From Nitrososphaerales archaeon (GTDB lineage: Archaea; Thermoproteota; Nitrososphaeria; Nitrososphaerales; CADDZS01), in assembly GCA_030041295.1 (NCBI GenBank), contig JASHOD010000039.1, forward strand, positions 151,427 to 215,426: 64,000 nt of DNA, read 5' to 3'. Position 1 is the first letter of the stretch. Each line of letters starts with the position of its first letter. A program made the translations under genes and the position numbers. The notes under the pieces are model-generated. The model had not been told where the DNA came from. It did not search any database and worked only from the letters and a program-made list of their open reading frames with translations. Below, piece by piece: positions 26,589 to 36,205 of this stretch.

Positions 26589-26627
26589 AACTTGTGTGGA
26601 CGTGGGATCTTATCACTTAAGTGGGAA

Positions 26628-26762
26628 GTGAAAGTCGGGAAGGAAGTGAAAGTTATAGTTTTCGATTTTCTAGAAAGACGCGGAATAATCTCAAGAGATT
26701 CTATTTTTGTTTTATCTGTAAAGTCCAAATTCACTTCGCAAAATCGGCTGTCAAGTCACTAA
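26628..26762 (+). CDS. Possible small protein, 44 residues
   Basis: From a GTG at 26628: MKVGKEVKVIVFDFLERRG, then IISRDSIFVLSVKSK and a short polar end. It looks like the first helices of a winged-helix domain. A 12-bp direct repeat GGAAGTGAAAGT (26624-26635 and 26642-26653) covers its start. The 265-base gap between the neighbouring genes holds nothing else. Weak call. Confidence 0.25.
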   Translation: MKVGKEVKVIVFDFLERRGIISRDSIFVLSVKSKFTSQNRLSSH

Positions 26763-26855
26763 GCTTGACCCTTTTCTCTGTAAGCTCTGAATCCAAAGAA
26801 GGCAACAAGCAACGAGCTGACTAGCAAAAAGGTTTCTACTTCTGCGTCAAATGGA

Positions 26856-27074
26856 TTACCGACAGCCCGAAAAAGGGAAAGGGTAGGCACCAACTACAGT
26901 AAGAAGCGCAAGGACGAACGCAGCCACGAAGCCAAACTTCTTCCTCGCCCAACAGAGCCAAGCGAGGACAATGTTCAAGAATGCAAAGACGAAACCCAAA
27001 AATCCACCTGGAGTTGTACCTGCGGTCGTCTCCATAGCGGCGACTAGGATAGGCCGAGAGACGGTTCCCTCCAC
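26856..27074 (-). CDS. Small two-helix membrane protein
   Basis: 72 residues from a GTG at 27074, or 59 from the ATG at 27035 (METTAGTTPGG), which is the likelier start. Two hydrophobic helices, GFLGFVFAFLNIVLAWLCW and FGFVAAFVLALLTVVGAYPF, are joined by a basic loop (ARKKFG), so both ends would face outwards. It is downstream of the DUF58/MoxR operon on the same strand and may be its last gene. Confidence 0.5.
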   Translation of the reverse strand: MEGTVSRPILVAAMETTAGTTPGGFLGFVFAFLNIVLAWLCWARKKFGFVAAFVLALLTVVGAYPFPFSGCR

Positions 27075-27169
27075 GGCAAAGCTTCTGAAGTTCTTACACT
27101 TGAAAATTCTTCATGTGAGGAAGTGAATGAGTCATAATTGCAAACTCTGTTTATGATGATAGGCGCCTC

Positions 27170-27790
27170 TCAAGGCTTCTTGAGAACTTGAGTCCGCTGC
27201 TGTTTAGCTTTCCCGCGCTGTGATAGAACATACCTCGCTATTATGAAATAAATGATCGCGGAAATTACAAGCGCAGACAGCGTGTCTATCCCAACGCTTG
27301 GTAAGACGGCGAAGAGAAAGTACACTCCAAGCGATGCTCCGAGTGAGGCTAAAATAAGCAAAACAATGAATCTGTTGAATGAATATAGCTCCGTTTCAAA
27401 CTCTTTTTCATTGTATCCGGCCTTCTTCAAGTCCTTAAAGTAAATTTTGTAATTTCCAAACATCATCGAAACTACTATCCCCACTTCGACCGCCACGACG
27501 CATAGAGCTACAGTCGAAACTAGATTCATCGTAAAGCCAAGAGTATAGGAAGCAGCGACGGGAATGTAACCTGAAGCAATTACCAGGACGAACAAAACGA
27601 AAGCAAAAACTAGCCAAGCAAATTTCGTAACGCCCCCTTGGGTCAAAAACCCAAAAGGAACTATGAGGGAAGCGAGAGCGATCGTGGCCAAGCCTAGCAG
27701 CTGAATGACGCTGTTTGCACCAAGAACAAACATAGCTATGCCTGGGGCTGCGGTGAGTAATGTTGCGCCTAGCAAGAGTTGATTCTTCAT
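27170..27790 (-). CDS. Membrane protein of the MoxR/DUF58 operon
   Basis: 206 residues, ATG at 27790, 26 bp after the DUF58 stop. About six hydrophobic segments (residues 5-23, 30-48, 57-76, 85-108, 141-160, 165-185), a soluble loop FGNYKIYFKDLKKAGYNEKE between helices four and five, and a basic C-terminus. No family recognised. Its place inside the operon suggests a structural or partner role for the envelope complex served by MoxR. Confidence 0.65.
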   Translation of the reverse strand: MKNQLLLGATLLTAAPGIAMFVLGANSVIQLLGLATIALASLIVPFGFLTQGGVTKFAWLVFAFVLFVLVIASGYIPVAASYTLGFTMNLVSTVALCVVAVEVGIVVSMMFGNYKIYFKDLKKAGYNEKEFETELYSFNRFIVLLILASLGASLGVYFLFAVLPSVGIDTLSALVISAIIYFIIARYVLSQRGKAKQQRTQVLKKP

Positions 27791-27816
27791 AATGATGTCT
27801 TAACACTCCTAAGGGG

Positions 27817-29298
27817 TTATCTCGTTGTTCCTCGTCTTCTAAAACCACGACCTGCAACCGCTAACGACATCTTCACTGCCCTTCCGACAGGCTCGCTTGT
27901 GGGATCCCACGCGACTACTTTGACCCCCTTCGGAAGGATAGAGTACTGATCCTTCTTTTTCGTAGAAACGAGAACCGATTTCAAGAGCAAGCTCAAATTC
28001 TGATAGGGCAAGGAATTAGTAGCCGTGACAACCTGAGTGCCTGAGCCACTTTTCATCGTTGGAGACATCGTTGGAAAGGAATATTTTGAAACGATATTGT
28101 ACGGGATTATATCCACAACCGTTATCGTCGACGCCCCGGTCCTTTGAAGCCATTTTACATAGTTGTAAACCGAATACTCGTTACTCTTCTCGAAGTTAGT
28201 GACGATTGTGACAGACGGGAGGCTCTCGCTCACAATCCGTTGAATAAGCGTGGACCTTGCCTTCGTCTTAGATGAAGAAGACTGCAATAGACCAGTGTTC
28301 TCGTCGCTACTAATCTGCGAGTAGGATTCCGTCGCAATCAGGAACTCTTTGATTCTTTGGTAATGGTCTGTTCCGGAACTGGGAACCACGCAATTATAGT
28401 AGGTTCTAGTGCCCGACTGCCCGCCAATGTCGGCAGCAGGCTCAAGCCAAACACCCACGTTCATCCCCTGATTCAAAAGAATCCTAGAGTAAGAAAGGAT
28501 GAACGCGATTCCATACTCTAGCGGATTCTCTTCTAAAGTTCCGCGCCTCATAGATAGTCCGCGGTCCAAAACAAAGAGAAATGTGCGCAACCCCTCCCGC
28601 TCGTAATCGTTGATCAGCAGTTTGTCTTGTGTGGCTCGCGAGCTAGCCTTCCAGTTGATGAACTTGTAGGGGTCTCCTACCGTATAATCTCGAATCGAAA
28701 TAAAATCAGTGGAGTGAGGTCCCAGTCGAGCTCGTGAGCTTCTGGGAATTTCGTGCAAAGATCTCAAACTTACTTGAGACCTCTTGAGAAGTTGAATCTT
28801 CGGCAATATCTTGATTGCAAAATTTGACGGAACCTCGCCATGCTCCGAGCGGGAGAAACTCAGCGGGGGATAATACGAATACGATATCGGCGGAAATTGA
28901 AACAGTCCGCGACGCAGCGCCTTCATCTTGTATTTGTATTCTCGTTCCTCTATTTTTCGAAATCCTTTGAACACTAGATGGACGTTTGTCTCTTCCTCCT
29001 CATCAAGTTCAAAAGTATCAATGGCCGGAAGGCGAATGAAGAATAATCCGAACCCTTCTTCTATTCTCGCTTTGGCCTTGAAATTAACTTCATCTCCGAC
29101 GTAGGCGACATCTTGGTCTCCCTCGAACGTAAATTTGATCACAGGCTTCGGAGTGTAGTTCAAGAGGAATGCCAGTAACACCAGCGGGAAGATGACTCCG
29201 ACGACTAAATACGAAGACGTGGAGAGCACGGCTACAATCGCGACCAAAATTGGCAGTACGATCAGGGCTAAAACTAGGCGCGACCAGTTCTTTATCAT
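27817..29298 (-). CDS. DUF58 domain protein
   Basis: 493 residues. Two N-terminal hydrophobic helices (about 8-24 and 28-44) anchor it; a beta-rich domain follows, then the DUF58 signature HSTDFISIRDYTVGDPYKFI with NWKASSRATQDKLLINDYE, and a von Willebrand-A-like region (FLFVLDRGLSMRRG) with a partly kept metal site. DUF58 proteins pair with MoxR AAA+ ATPases, which are thought to remodel them or deliver metal or cofactor. Its gene follows moxR by 84 bp on the same strand. Confidence 0.88.
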   Translation of the reverse strand: MIKNWSRLVLALIVLPILVAIVAVLSTSSYLVVGVIFPLVLLAFLLNYTPKPVIKFTFEGDQDVAYVGDEVNFKAKARIEEGFGLFFIRLPAIDTFELDEEEETNVHLVFKGFRKIEEREYKYKMKALRRGLFQFPPISYSYYPPLSFSRSEHGEVPSNFAIKILPKIQLLKRSQVSLRSLHEIPRSSRARLGPHSTDFISIRDYTVGDPYKFINWKASSRATQDKLLINDYEREGLRTFLFVLDRGLSMRRGTLEENPLEYGIAFILSYSRILLNQGMNVGVWLEPAADIGGQSGTRTYYNCVVPSSGTDHYQRIKEFLIATESYSQISSDENTGLLQSSSSKTKARSTLIQRIVSESLPSVTIVTNFEKSNEYSVYNYVKWLQRTGASTITVVDIIPYNIVSKYSFPTMSPTMKSGSGTQVVTATNSLPYQNLSLLLKSVLVSTKKKDQYSILPKGVKVVAWDPTSEPVGRAVKMSLAVAGRGFRRRGTTR

Positions 29299-29335
29299 TC
29301 CAAAAAAGCTCCCTTTTAGAAGAGAATAAACACCG

Positions 29336-29350
29336 TCGTCATGATGACGA
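29336..29350. repeat. Palindrome between moxR and DUF58 genes
   Basis: TCGTCAT, one base, ATGACGA: a perfect 7-bp dyad in the 84-bp gap between the two operon genes, next to an AT-rich stretch. It could be an internal regulatory site or an RNA hairpin. Confidence 0.35.
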
Positions 29351-29382
29351 AGAATAATTAGATTTTATAGATCGACAAAATT

Positions 29383-30420
29383 TCATTTGGGAACGGGAAT
29401 CTTTGCGATATATTCGTTGACAATTGACTGCGTGTTTAGCTCTTCAAGAGCAAATTCCGGCTTGGGAACGATACGATGAGCAAGCGAATCTCCCGCGATG
29501 TACTTTACATCGTCAGGTACGACAAAATCTCTGCCACTTATCAGCGCAATTCCTCTACTCATCCTCAAAAGGGAGAGCAGCCCCCTCGGACTAGGGCCAG
29601 CCATTACACGTGCATCAGAACGGATTTGCGCAAACTGCCCGATATACCCGAGTATTTCATCCGACACTTTCACAGTAGATTCGAGTAGCATACGAATGGA
29701 TAGAAGTGTCCTTCCATCAAGTATCTGCTCCGCCTTTGGACTGGGGTCATCGCTTTGCCAATTCAAGCGTCTTTTCAATAGCTCTATTTCGTTTTTAGGA
29801 TACGATAGCGAGAGCCTGACCATGAAACGATCTAATTGCGCCTCAGGAAGAGGGTATGTTCCTTCGAATTCTATCGGGTTTTGAGTCGCGATCACTGTGA
29901 ACGGCGTGGGAAGTTTCAGAGTATCGCCTTCGATCGTGACCTGCCCCTCCTCCATGGCCTCCAATAGAGCCGCCTGTGTTTTTGGCGGTGCCCTGTTGAT
30001 TTCATCGCCTAGAATCAGACTTGCAAAGATCGGCCCCTTCATCAACTCAAACTCTCCCTTTGAAGCACGCCAAATCTTTGTACCGGCGATGTCACTCGGC
30101 AGCAGGTCCGGCGTGAATTGAATCCGCCTGTAGGATATTCCTAGCACGCGCGAGATCAGCTTTGCAACGAACGTCTTTCCGATTCCCGGATGATCTTCCA
30201 AAAGTACGTGCCCGCCCGCGAAAATTGAAGCGAGTATCTTCGCGAGCGTGTCTTTGTTCCCCACGTAATATTTTGCAATTTCATCTAGTGTCCTGTCGGT
30301 GTAATTTATCGCCTCATCGAGCGAGAGTGCCTGGATCGAGGTGCTCGACAGAGACGGCGTAGTTACATCCAGCATCGGCGTTGTTGTTGCTGTTGGGGAA
30401 AACCCGTTATCTTCATTCAA
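29383..30420 (-). CDS. MoxR-type AAA+ ATPase
   Basis: 345 residues with a polar Thr/Ser-rich head of about 30. Walker A reads LLEDHPGIGKT (about 73-83); Walker B and the following helix read LGDEINRAPPKTQAALLEAM; sensor 1 is VIATQNPIE and the arginine finger segment is PEAQLDRFM. MoxR proteins act as chaperones for DUF58/VWA partner proteins. Its start overlaps by 4 bp the stop of the membrane gene upstream; DUF58 follows downstream. Confidence 0.94.
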   Translation of the reverse strand: MNEDNGFSPTATTTPMLDVTTPSLSSTSIQALSLDEAINYTDRTLDEIAKYYVGNKDTLAKILASIFAGGHVLLEDHPGIGKTFVAKLISRVLGISYRRIQFTPDLLPSDIAGTKIWRASKGEFELMKGPIFASLILGDEINRAPPKTQAALLEAMEEGQVTIEGDTLKLPTPFTVIATQNPIEFEGTYPLPEAQLDRFMVRLSLSYPKNEIELLKRRLNWQSDDPSPKAEQILDGRTLLSIRMLLESTVKVSDEILGYIGQFAQIRSDARVMAGPSPRGLLSLLRMSRGIALISGRDFVVPDDVKYIAGDSLAHRIVPKPEFALEELNTQSIVNEYIAKIPVPK

Positions 30421-31598
30421 TTTGTCTTTACCGCGCCTATCTTTTCCCCTATCGAGCGAAAAGTCTCATTTACAAGGGTTATCCTCCTTTGAACTTCCAT
30501 CTCCATGCTCTTTCGCATGGTGAGATATGGGATCGTGTGCATGGGTGGAATCTCGTACTTCGCGATTTCTCTTAGCAAGAGCTCTGTTTGGTCAAAGTTC
30601 AGTCCCGCATTGGTCAGCAGGGTGGTAAGAGCTATGAGCAAGTTCTCCTTCTTGCCCGAGCTCACAAATTCGTTGATGTTCTTCCGAAGGAAATCAAAAC
30701 TCTGATCGGGCACTATCGCAACTTGGCGCGAGTGCCTTTGGTATATGTCCAAAGTTTCTTTTTCAATTCTGGTTGCCCCCAAGGAATAGACTCGTAGTCC
30801 CACAACTCCGATGAGAATTGCCCCCAAAGTGAGGACGATTGCGTAGACAATGATGTTTTTCGAAAAGAAAGTGAGGACATATGCGCCAATTCCGACAAAG
30901 AAAGCGAGCACAGTCCATGTGACCGTGGAACTCATAAGGTACTTTCCCGCTTCCCGGAAGTTCTCTGTTCGCTTCGAATAAGCTATGACTGGAGAAATCG
31001 ATAGTATACCATAGGTTAACCCTGCGTAGTATAACGCGTAGCCCAGCCAAGTTAAAAGAATAGAAACAGAGAACAGAAAAGCAAGGAAAAATATAGCGAA
31101 AGAAAGAGCTAGGCGCTTTGCCATCAATCCAGCATGCTGATCATACTTTCCGTTGATCAGAATCCCGCCCAAACGATTCAAAATTATGGCATTCGCGAGA
31201 AAGTAAAGCGGAAGAAGATATTCAGCGAACGTAAAGCTAGACGGTGTGATCAAAACTGCAATGTTGAAGAGACTATCGAAAAACAGGAATGCAAAACTGG
31301 ATTGGGCGACAAACGATCTGAAGATAGTCCCCGTTAGCTCGTGGTTGTAGATTTGAAGGATGTTTCCTACAAAGTACGACCCGAGACCAAAGGCCGTCGG
31401 AAGGCACAGGACAAATATCGTGGCTCCAATCCCGAAAGTGGATGATGATCGCAAGAGAAAAATTCCGCTTGCGGCCGACGCACCAAGCAGAGCCACAATG
31501 ATGGGTACGTAACGAATAAGCTTGGAATATAGCAGCTCTCTCTTTGTCTTTCCCTCGATTAGCGGTTTAGGGGGAAGAACTGGTGATGTCGCAGTCAT
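30417..31598 (-). CDS. Polytopic membrane protein of the MoxR operon
   Basis: 393 residues. About eight hydrophobic segments spread over residues 30-280, then a soluble C-terminal domain of about 110 residues with a coiled or helical look (EKETLDIYQRHSRQVAIVPD, ALTTLLTNAGLNFDQTELLL). No family named. 4-bp overlaps with both neighbours show tight translational coupling. It probably forms the membrane core of the complex on which MoxR acts. Confidence 0.7.
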   Translation of the reverse strand: MTATSPVLPPKPLIEGKTKRELLYSKLIRYVPIIVALLGASAASGIFLLRSSSTFGIGATIFVLCLPTAFGLGSYFVGNILQIYNHELTGTIFRSFVAQSSFAFLFFDSLFNIAVLITPSSFTFAEYLLPLYFLANAIILNRLGGILINGKYDQHAGLMAKRLALSFAIFFLAFLFSVSILLTWLGYALYYAGLTYGILSISPVIAYSKRTENFREAGKYLMSSTVTWTVLAFFVGIGAYVLTFFSKNIIVYAIVLTLGAILIGVVGLRVYSLGATRIEKETLDIYQRHSRQVAIVPDQSFDFLRKNINEFVSSGKKENLLIALTTLLTNAGLNFDQTELLLREIAKYEIPPMHTIPYLTMRKSMEMEVQRRITLVNETFRSIGEKIGAVKTN

Positions 31599-32836
31599 TT
31601 CTTGGGACCGCAGATGATTATCTTCGGATTGGTGAGCGCATTCGACAAGCTAATCAGATAAAGCTCGTATTCTTCCCGAGAGATCATCTTTCTCCCGTAG
31701 AAGGCTCTCTCGAAGATTCTGGCAATAGGATAAAGAGCAGTTTGATCCTTGACGAGCTCTGCTTTCTCGGCTACAATCTTGTTTACAATCTCGCGCGGAG
31801 TCAGCGTGCCGTAGAGGTTTTCTTCTTCCTTTGATGAAATCAAGAAGTTCAAACGGAAGAGCTTCATCACGTCCTCATCGTAACGAACGGCCCGGATCCA
31901 CTTCATGTCCCTTGCATCCTGATATAGTCCGTGAACGACATTACAAGTTTCCTCGAAAGTTACTGATCCGGCGTTTAGCCCATCCTGGGAGGGAAAAGTC
32001 GTAACTTTTGTATCCTTGCCGAGCATCATCATCGCTCCTTCTGGTGCCATGATTTGGAGAGGTTCATCGAGGCTCCAGATTAGTGGTAAGGTCTCGTTGA
32101 TTTTCGGCTTCAAAAACCCACCTTGGGCACCCCACCCCGCGAAATCTGTAACCATCTCATCGCCTTCAAACTGTATAGTGTAATTTGGAGCATTGAGATT
32201 ACTTGCATTCGGAATTTCTAATACTGGAGGCACTGCCTCGGGTTCTTGGAGTTGCTGAGTATTTCCCTTCCTTCTATTCAGCAGTGCGTTCTTTGATCTC
32301 AGAACTAGGAAGGCTCCTGCGATGATCGTTATTATGACAATTATCGCGATCAAGGCATCCGTCGGAATTTTTAACAATGGTTGCACTTGATGCGTTGTTG
32401 TGGTTTGGGCTTGGATAGAGCCGCTGTTGCCACCACTACCCCCACCTCCACCATTGGAATTTCCTGATCCATCGCCCGAGCCGGGGCCGACACCTGGACC
32501 GCTCCCAGTTCCGGAGCCACTTCCAAATCCCCAGTTCGGCCACTTGATTGAGGGCCATTTGATATTCGGCCACGTTATATTGAAACTCGGCCAATTGAAA
32601 TGAAATATATTTGGAAAGTTAAGCGAGAAATTCCAACATAGAAGACAACCTCCGCCACCACCACCCCCGCCAGTTCCGGTCTCGGTATTTGTAGCAGTGC
32701 CAAGGCCCGTCTGTGGCTGGTTTGATGTCGTGCCGATTGAATTGACAGGCTGAATGGGATGTATCGAAGTCACGAGAAGCCACGCTATGATCAAGGTTCC
32801 GGCTATCACTACTAATGTGGGCTTTTTTGAAACCAA
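31595..32836 (-). CDS. DUF4129-like membrane protein with extracytoplasmic Trp-Pro repeats
   Basis: 413 residues. The N-terminal helix TLVVIAGTLIIAWLLVTS could be a signal anchor. The outside segment (about 25-165) has a poly-Gly run, a Trp-Pro-rich block around 68-105 (FNWPSFN, ITWPNIK, WPSIK, WPNWGFG) and a Gly/Ser/Pro linker. A second helix DALIAIIVIITIIAGAFLVL leads to a cytoplasmic domain whose end (MKWIRAVRYDED, GTLTPREIVNKI, IFERAFYGRKMISREEYE) follows the DUF4129 pattern. DUF4129 proteins are regular members of MoxR-DUF58 operons, where transglutaminase-like proteins are also common. It is the first gene of this operon. Confidence 0.72.
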   Translation of the reverse strand: MVSKKPTLVVIAGTLIIAWLLVTSIHPIQPVNSIGTTSNQPQTGLGTATNTETGTGGGGGGGGCLLCWNFSLNFPNIFHFNWPSFNITWPNIKWPSIKWPNWGFGSGSGTGSGPGVGPGSGDGSGNSNGGGGGSGGNSGSIQAQTTTTHQVQPLLKIPTDALIAIIVIITIIAGAFLVLRSKNALLNRRKGNTQQLQEPEAVPPVLEIPNASNLNAPNYTIQFEGDEMVTDFAGWGAQGGFLKPKINETLPLIWSLDEPLQIMAPEGAMMMLGKDTKVTTFPSQDGLNAGSVTFEETCNVVHGLYQDARDMKWIRAVRYDEDVMKLFRLNFLISSKEEENLYGTLTPREIVNKIVAEKAELVKDQTALYPIARIFERAFYGRKMISREEYELYLISLSNALTNPKIIICGPKK

Positions 32837-33492
32837 GCTTTCTCTTTGCGACCTTGTTCTTTACTTGTGAAGCAAATCCGTACTTCCGAGCGATTTACCG
32901 AGCGTCTGAGTTATTTAAGGAAGTACCACAAAATCTCGAAGAGAAATTTTCGAATATTGAACAATCTCAAATTTGAAAAGTTGTACGGCCCTTACCGCCG
33001 GACACGGAAATCGACGTTAAAGTCTATGAAATTTGGGACTTTTGAAGTTTCGATCGTTCTATTGAGAATTTGTTACGTATCTTTTGTTTTTAGTAGGTTG
33101 ACCATTTTGCTCTACCAGTGGTCTACTTACAGACGAAAAATCGCTCTAAAATTGAATCGCTCGATTAATCATTCCATCTAACAAGACTCGAGAATAAGCT
33201 TAAACGATAATCGATATCGTAAAAAATAGAAGTAGCTAAGGCAATGTGTCTTGCTCAGAAACATCTTGAAGGGAAAGTGATATGCAAGATTCCCTTGCTT
33301 AGGACAACTTGGACTGCCTAATGCATACCAAATGGGATTGAAGCTGATCAAAGGGCGAAGCTTTTTCTAAAGAAATCCATGAAATAACTCGCCTGAGAAT
33401 TTGCAGGGTTAGCTGCTGCAGTTATAAGGAACAGAAGCTTTATCTTTCGGATATTCGATAGCGGGTAAGACCGGCGGTATTGATCTGAAAAC

Positions 33493-33789
33493 ATGGCATA
33501 GGATGATCCAATCGTATGGGTACTTATTGCCGCTGTAGTCATCTTTCTGTTTGGAGCCAGCAAGATCCCCCAATTTGCTAGATCTATCGGTCAGGCTAGG
33601 AGAGAGTTTACTGAAGCGTCGAAAGGAAACTACGGCAGTACGATCACCAGTTCGTCCTCTGCAGCTACTGACGTTTCTGATCAGAGCGATCCGCTAATTT
33701 TGGCCGCGCAGAGAGAAGGGATAGACACGATGGGCAAGACGAGAGAGCAAATAGCTTCCGAAATATCTTGGAAGCTCAACAAACAGTAA
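33493..33789 (+). CDS. tatA: TatA-like twin-arginine translocase subunit, stop at codon 3
   Basis: Beginning at the ATG at 33493 the frame reads Met-Ala-TAG and then DDPIVWVLIAAVVIFLFGAS, KIPQFARSIGQARREFTEA and a polar tail to the TAA at 33787-33789, 98 codons in all. Helix, FGASKIP hinge and amphipathic helix are those of TatA, which forms the pore for folded proteins. There is no other ATG, GTG or TTG before the helix, so the gene needs readthrough, a non-standard start (for example the ATC or ATT codons just after) or the TAG is an error; TTG (Leu) would differ by one base. No tatC is nearby. Confidence 0.75.
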
Positions 33790-33883
33790 GTAATCTGGTT
33801 TATTTTTTCAGACTGCTCTAACTCGATGTCCGATACCGAGACAAGGGCGGAAATTTGGAGCCCGCTTTTCCCGCTGCCGCAGT

Positions 33884-35071
33884 CTAAATGTGTATTTCCT
33901 TTCGCTTTGTAATCTCTGCACCGCGGAGCCTCTCGGCTGCGACCCTCAAGTTCTCCATTGACGTTCCAAGCGACATCCGGATGAAATTGTCGCCGTGCTC
34001 CCCAAATGCTTTCCCTGGTGCAGTCATTATCTTGGCTCTATTCAACAGGAGTTGTGAAACCTCCTCAGACCGCATTCCGCTTTGAGCTATGTTAGGGAAG
34101 AGGTAGAAAGCGCCTTTCGGTTTTACGCAGGTGAAGTTCCCAATTTTATCTAGTTGATCGTAAAGAAAGTCTCTACGATTTCTGTATCCTTGCACCATTT
34201 CCCTGACGCAAGATTGATCTCCTTCCAACGCTGCCAAAGCTGCTCTTTGACAGACTGTTGGCGCGCAAGTGACGTAGAACTCTTGGATCTTCGTCATCTC
34301 TCCGATAATTGCTTTCGGACCTACTGCATACCCTACTCTCCAGCCCGTCATGGCATAGGTTTTGGAAAAAGCGAATACAGTAATTGTTGAATCGGCCATC
34401 CCGGGTAATGAAGCAAAACTGACATGCTCTGCTCCGTCGTAAGTTATTTTCTCATAAATTTCGTCTGATATAACAAGGAGATTATGGCGTTGGACGATTT
34501 CTGCGAGGCCTTCGAGATCCTTACGAGTCATCACACTACCTGTCGGATTACTGGGGCTGTTTAGAATGATTGTCTTCGTCTTCTCTGTAATGGCACTCTC
34601 GACAGCTGTTGGGCTTAATCGAAAATCATCTTCCTCTTTGACTTCGACGGAAACCGGAGTACCGCTTGCAAACTTCACTTGGCGACAGAAACTTTCGTAA
34701 CCCGGGTCGGGCACTATGACTTCGTCGCCTGGATTGACCGTAACCAAAATCGCAGAAGAGACCGCTTGCATGGCACCACATGTAACGATTATCTCAGAGT
34801 TTGGATCAGCTTCAAACTTGTTTTCTCGATACACTTTCTCGGCTATTCTTTTCCTTAATTCGAGGTCGCCGGCGTTTGGTGAATAATGCGTGTACCCCTC
34901 GTTCAGGGCCCTTTTGGCAGCTTCAACAATATGCGGTGGAGTTGGAAAGTCGGGCTCGCCAATTTCCAAGTGTATCAATCCTTCCATGCCTGAGGCAAGT
35001 TCGTACATTTTGCGGATTCCGGATCTTTCGACAGCCGTGGAACGTTCGGCAATGAATCGAGAATACGACAA
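33884..35071 (-). CDS. Aspartate/aromatic aminotransferase (class I, PLP fold type I)
   Basis: 395 residues. GEPDFPTPPHI near the N-terminus, SNPTGSVMTRKDLEGL with the substrate/PLP Asn, SDEIYEKITYDG, and the PLP lysine Lys237 in AFSKTYAMTGWRVGYA; the substrate-carboxylate Arg lies in NFIRMSLGTS. It moves amino groups between aspartate or similar acids and 2-oxoglutarate. The subgroup is the one archaea use for aspartate or aromatic amino acids. It is a single gene, convergent with tatA. Confidence 0.9.
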   Translation of the reverse strand: MSYSRFIAERSTAVERSGIRKMYELASGMEGLIHLEIGEPDFPTPPHIVEAAKRALNEGYTHYSPNAGDLELRKRIAEKVYRENKFEADPNSEIIVTCGAMQAVSSAILVTVNPGDEVIVPDPGYESFCRQVKFASGTPVSVEVKEEDDFRLSPTAVESAITEKTKTIILNSPSNPTGSVMTRKDLEGLAEIVQRHNLLVISDEIYEKITYDGAEHVSFASLPGMADSTITVFAFSKTYAMTGWRVGYAVGPKAIIGEMTKIQEFYVTCAPTVCQRAALAALEGDQSCVREMVQGYRNRRDFLYDQLDKIGNFTCVKPKGAFYLFPNIAQSGMRSEEVSQLLLNRAKIMTAPGKAFGEHGDNFIRMSLGTSMENLRVAAERLRGAEITKRKEIHI

Positions 35072-35215
35072 TAACGAATCGCGTCCGTAAAATTACAAAA
35101 ATTACGACTACTATAGAGTTTAGTGCTGCTCCAAACAGTGTGATTGTATTCTCGACTATGAGAATCGTATCCTTATTTTATTAGGATCACTAAGGATTGT
35201 TTTCACGAAAATGAC

Positions 35216-36205
35216 TTGCAAATCAGCACTACTCTATCTCGACCACGCATAAGGCGGCTTCCAGCAGCCAAGTACATGTCAACAGTAAAGTACGCCTTGG
35301 AGGACTATCTTGCTAAAGACTATCGCTATCCGTTTTATTGTTCACTCAAAGTCTTGCAACGGTGCGACTCTAGTTGCATATTCTGCAATGTTTGGAGACA
35401 TCCCGCACCTGACATGCCAACATCAAAACTTCTGAAGGTCATCGACAACATAGCGAATTCGAGCGTTATTTTGCTGAGCCTTGAAGGCGGAGAACCTCTG
35501 CTGAGAAAGGACATAGGCGAGGTTTTAGAGTACATTAGGTCGAAACCCTTGTACCTCTTGTTCACATCAAGCGGGAAACAGTTTGATAAAAGACCGATGA
35601 AGGAATATGCACAGTATATCGATTTTCTTCACATTAGCATCGACGAGGGTCATAGAAACCTAGACCTCTACGAATCTCTTCCCGAGTTCGTTTCTTGGGG
35701 GCCAATCGTATGTACACAGATTGTGGTCATGAAGCAGTACCTTCCAGATTTAGAGGAAAAAATAAGAAAATGCTACTCCGCAGGCGCAAAAGCCGTCGTC
35801 ATGCCTGCTTGCCATATCCCTGATACGCCTGACTTCGTGCCGGACGTCGAGACATTTCGCAGTGAGGTCATGCGACTCAAACGTAAGTATCCGCGCACCA
35901 TCATCACATCGGACAAATATCTACGTACTTTAGATATGCAGCATGGATGCAATGCAGCTTCCATCATTGTAGATTCAGACGGATGCCTTTACTACCCATG
36001 CCGTACACTTATGGAGAAGAGTATCGACCTAAGCGAAGAGTCGCTTATAAAGTTCCTCGATTCGGACAGTGCGAAGATATGCAGGGATCGAATGAAACAG
36101 TGCGAAATAAACTGCCACTGGTACCAGTACTTCGCGACCGAATCTTTTGTTTCGCTCAGAACAGGGCTATCGTCCCTTTCGCCTTATCTAACTGATATCA
36201 TCTGA
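35216..36205 (+). CDS. Radical SAM protein with C-terminal Cys cluster (SPASM-like)
   Basis: 329 residues from a TTG at 35216, or 309 from the ATG at 35276. The iron-sulfur motif is CDSSCIFC (Cys-x3-Cys-x2-Cys); LLSLEGGEPLLRKDI is the GGEP loop that binds SAM. After the barrel come CNAASIIVDSDGCLYYPC and CEINCHWYQ, an arrangement like auxiliary cluster (SPASM/twitch) domains. The branch resembles proteins found with glycosyltransferases rather than peptide-modifying ones. It converges with the glycosyltransferase gene, overlapping it by 22 bp. Confidence 0.82.
   Translation: MQISTTLSRPRIRRLPAAKYMSTVKYALEDYLAKDYRYPFYCSLKVLQRCDSSCIFCNVWRHPAPDMPTSKLLKVIDNIANSSVILLSLEGGEPLLRKDIGEVLEYIRSKPLYLLFTSSGKQFDKRPMKEYAQYIDFLHISIDEGHRNLDLYESLPEFVSWGPIVCTQIVVMKQYLPDLEEKIRKCYSAGAKAVVMPACHIPDTPDFVPDVETFRSEVMRLKRKYPRTIITSDKYLRTLDMQHGCNAASIIVDSDGCLYYPCRTLMEKSIDLSEESLIKFLDSDSAKICRDRMKQCEINCHWYQYFATESFVSLRTGLSSLSPYLTDII

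Noticed and set aside
32846..33181. Plus-strand frame of 111 codons upstream of the DUF4129 operon
   Set aside because: Basic, low-complexity translation without motifs, sitting where the operon promoter must be; probably chance.
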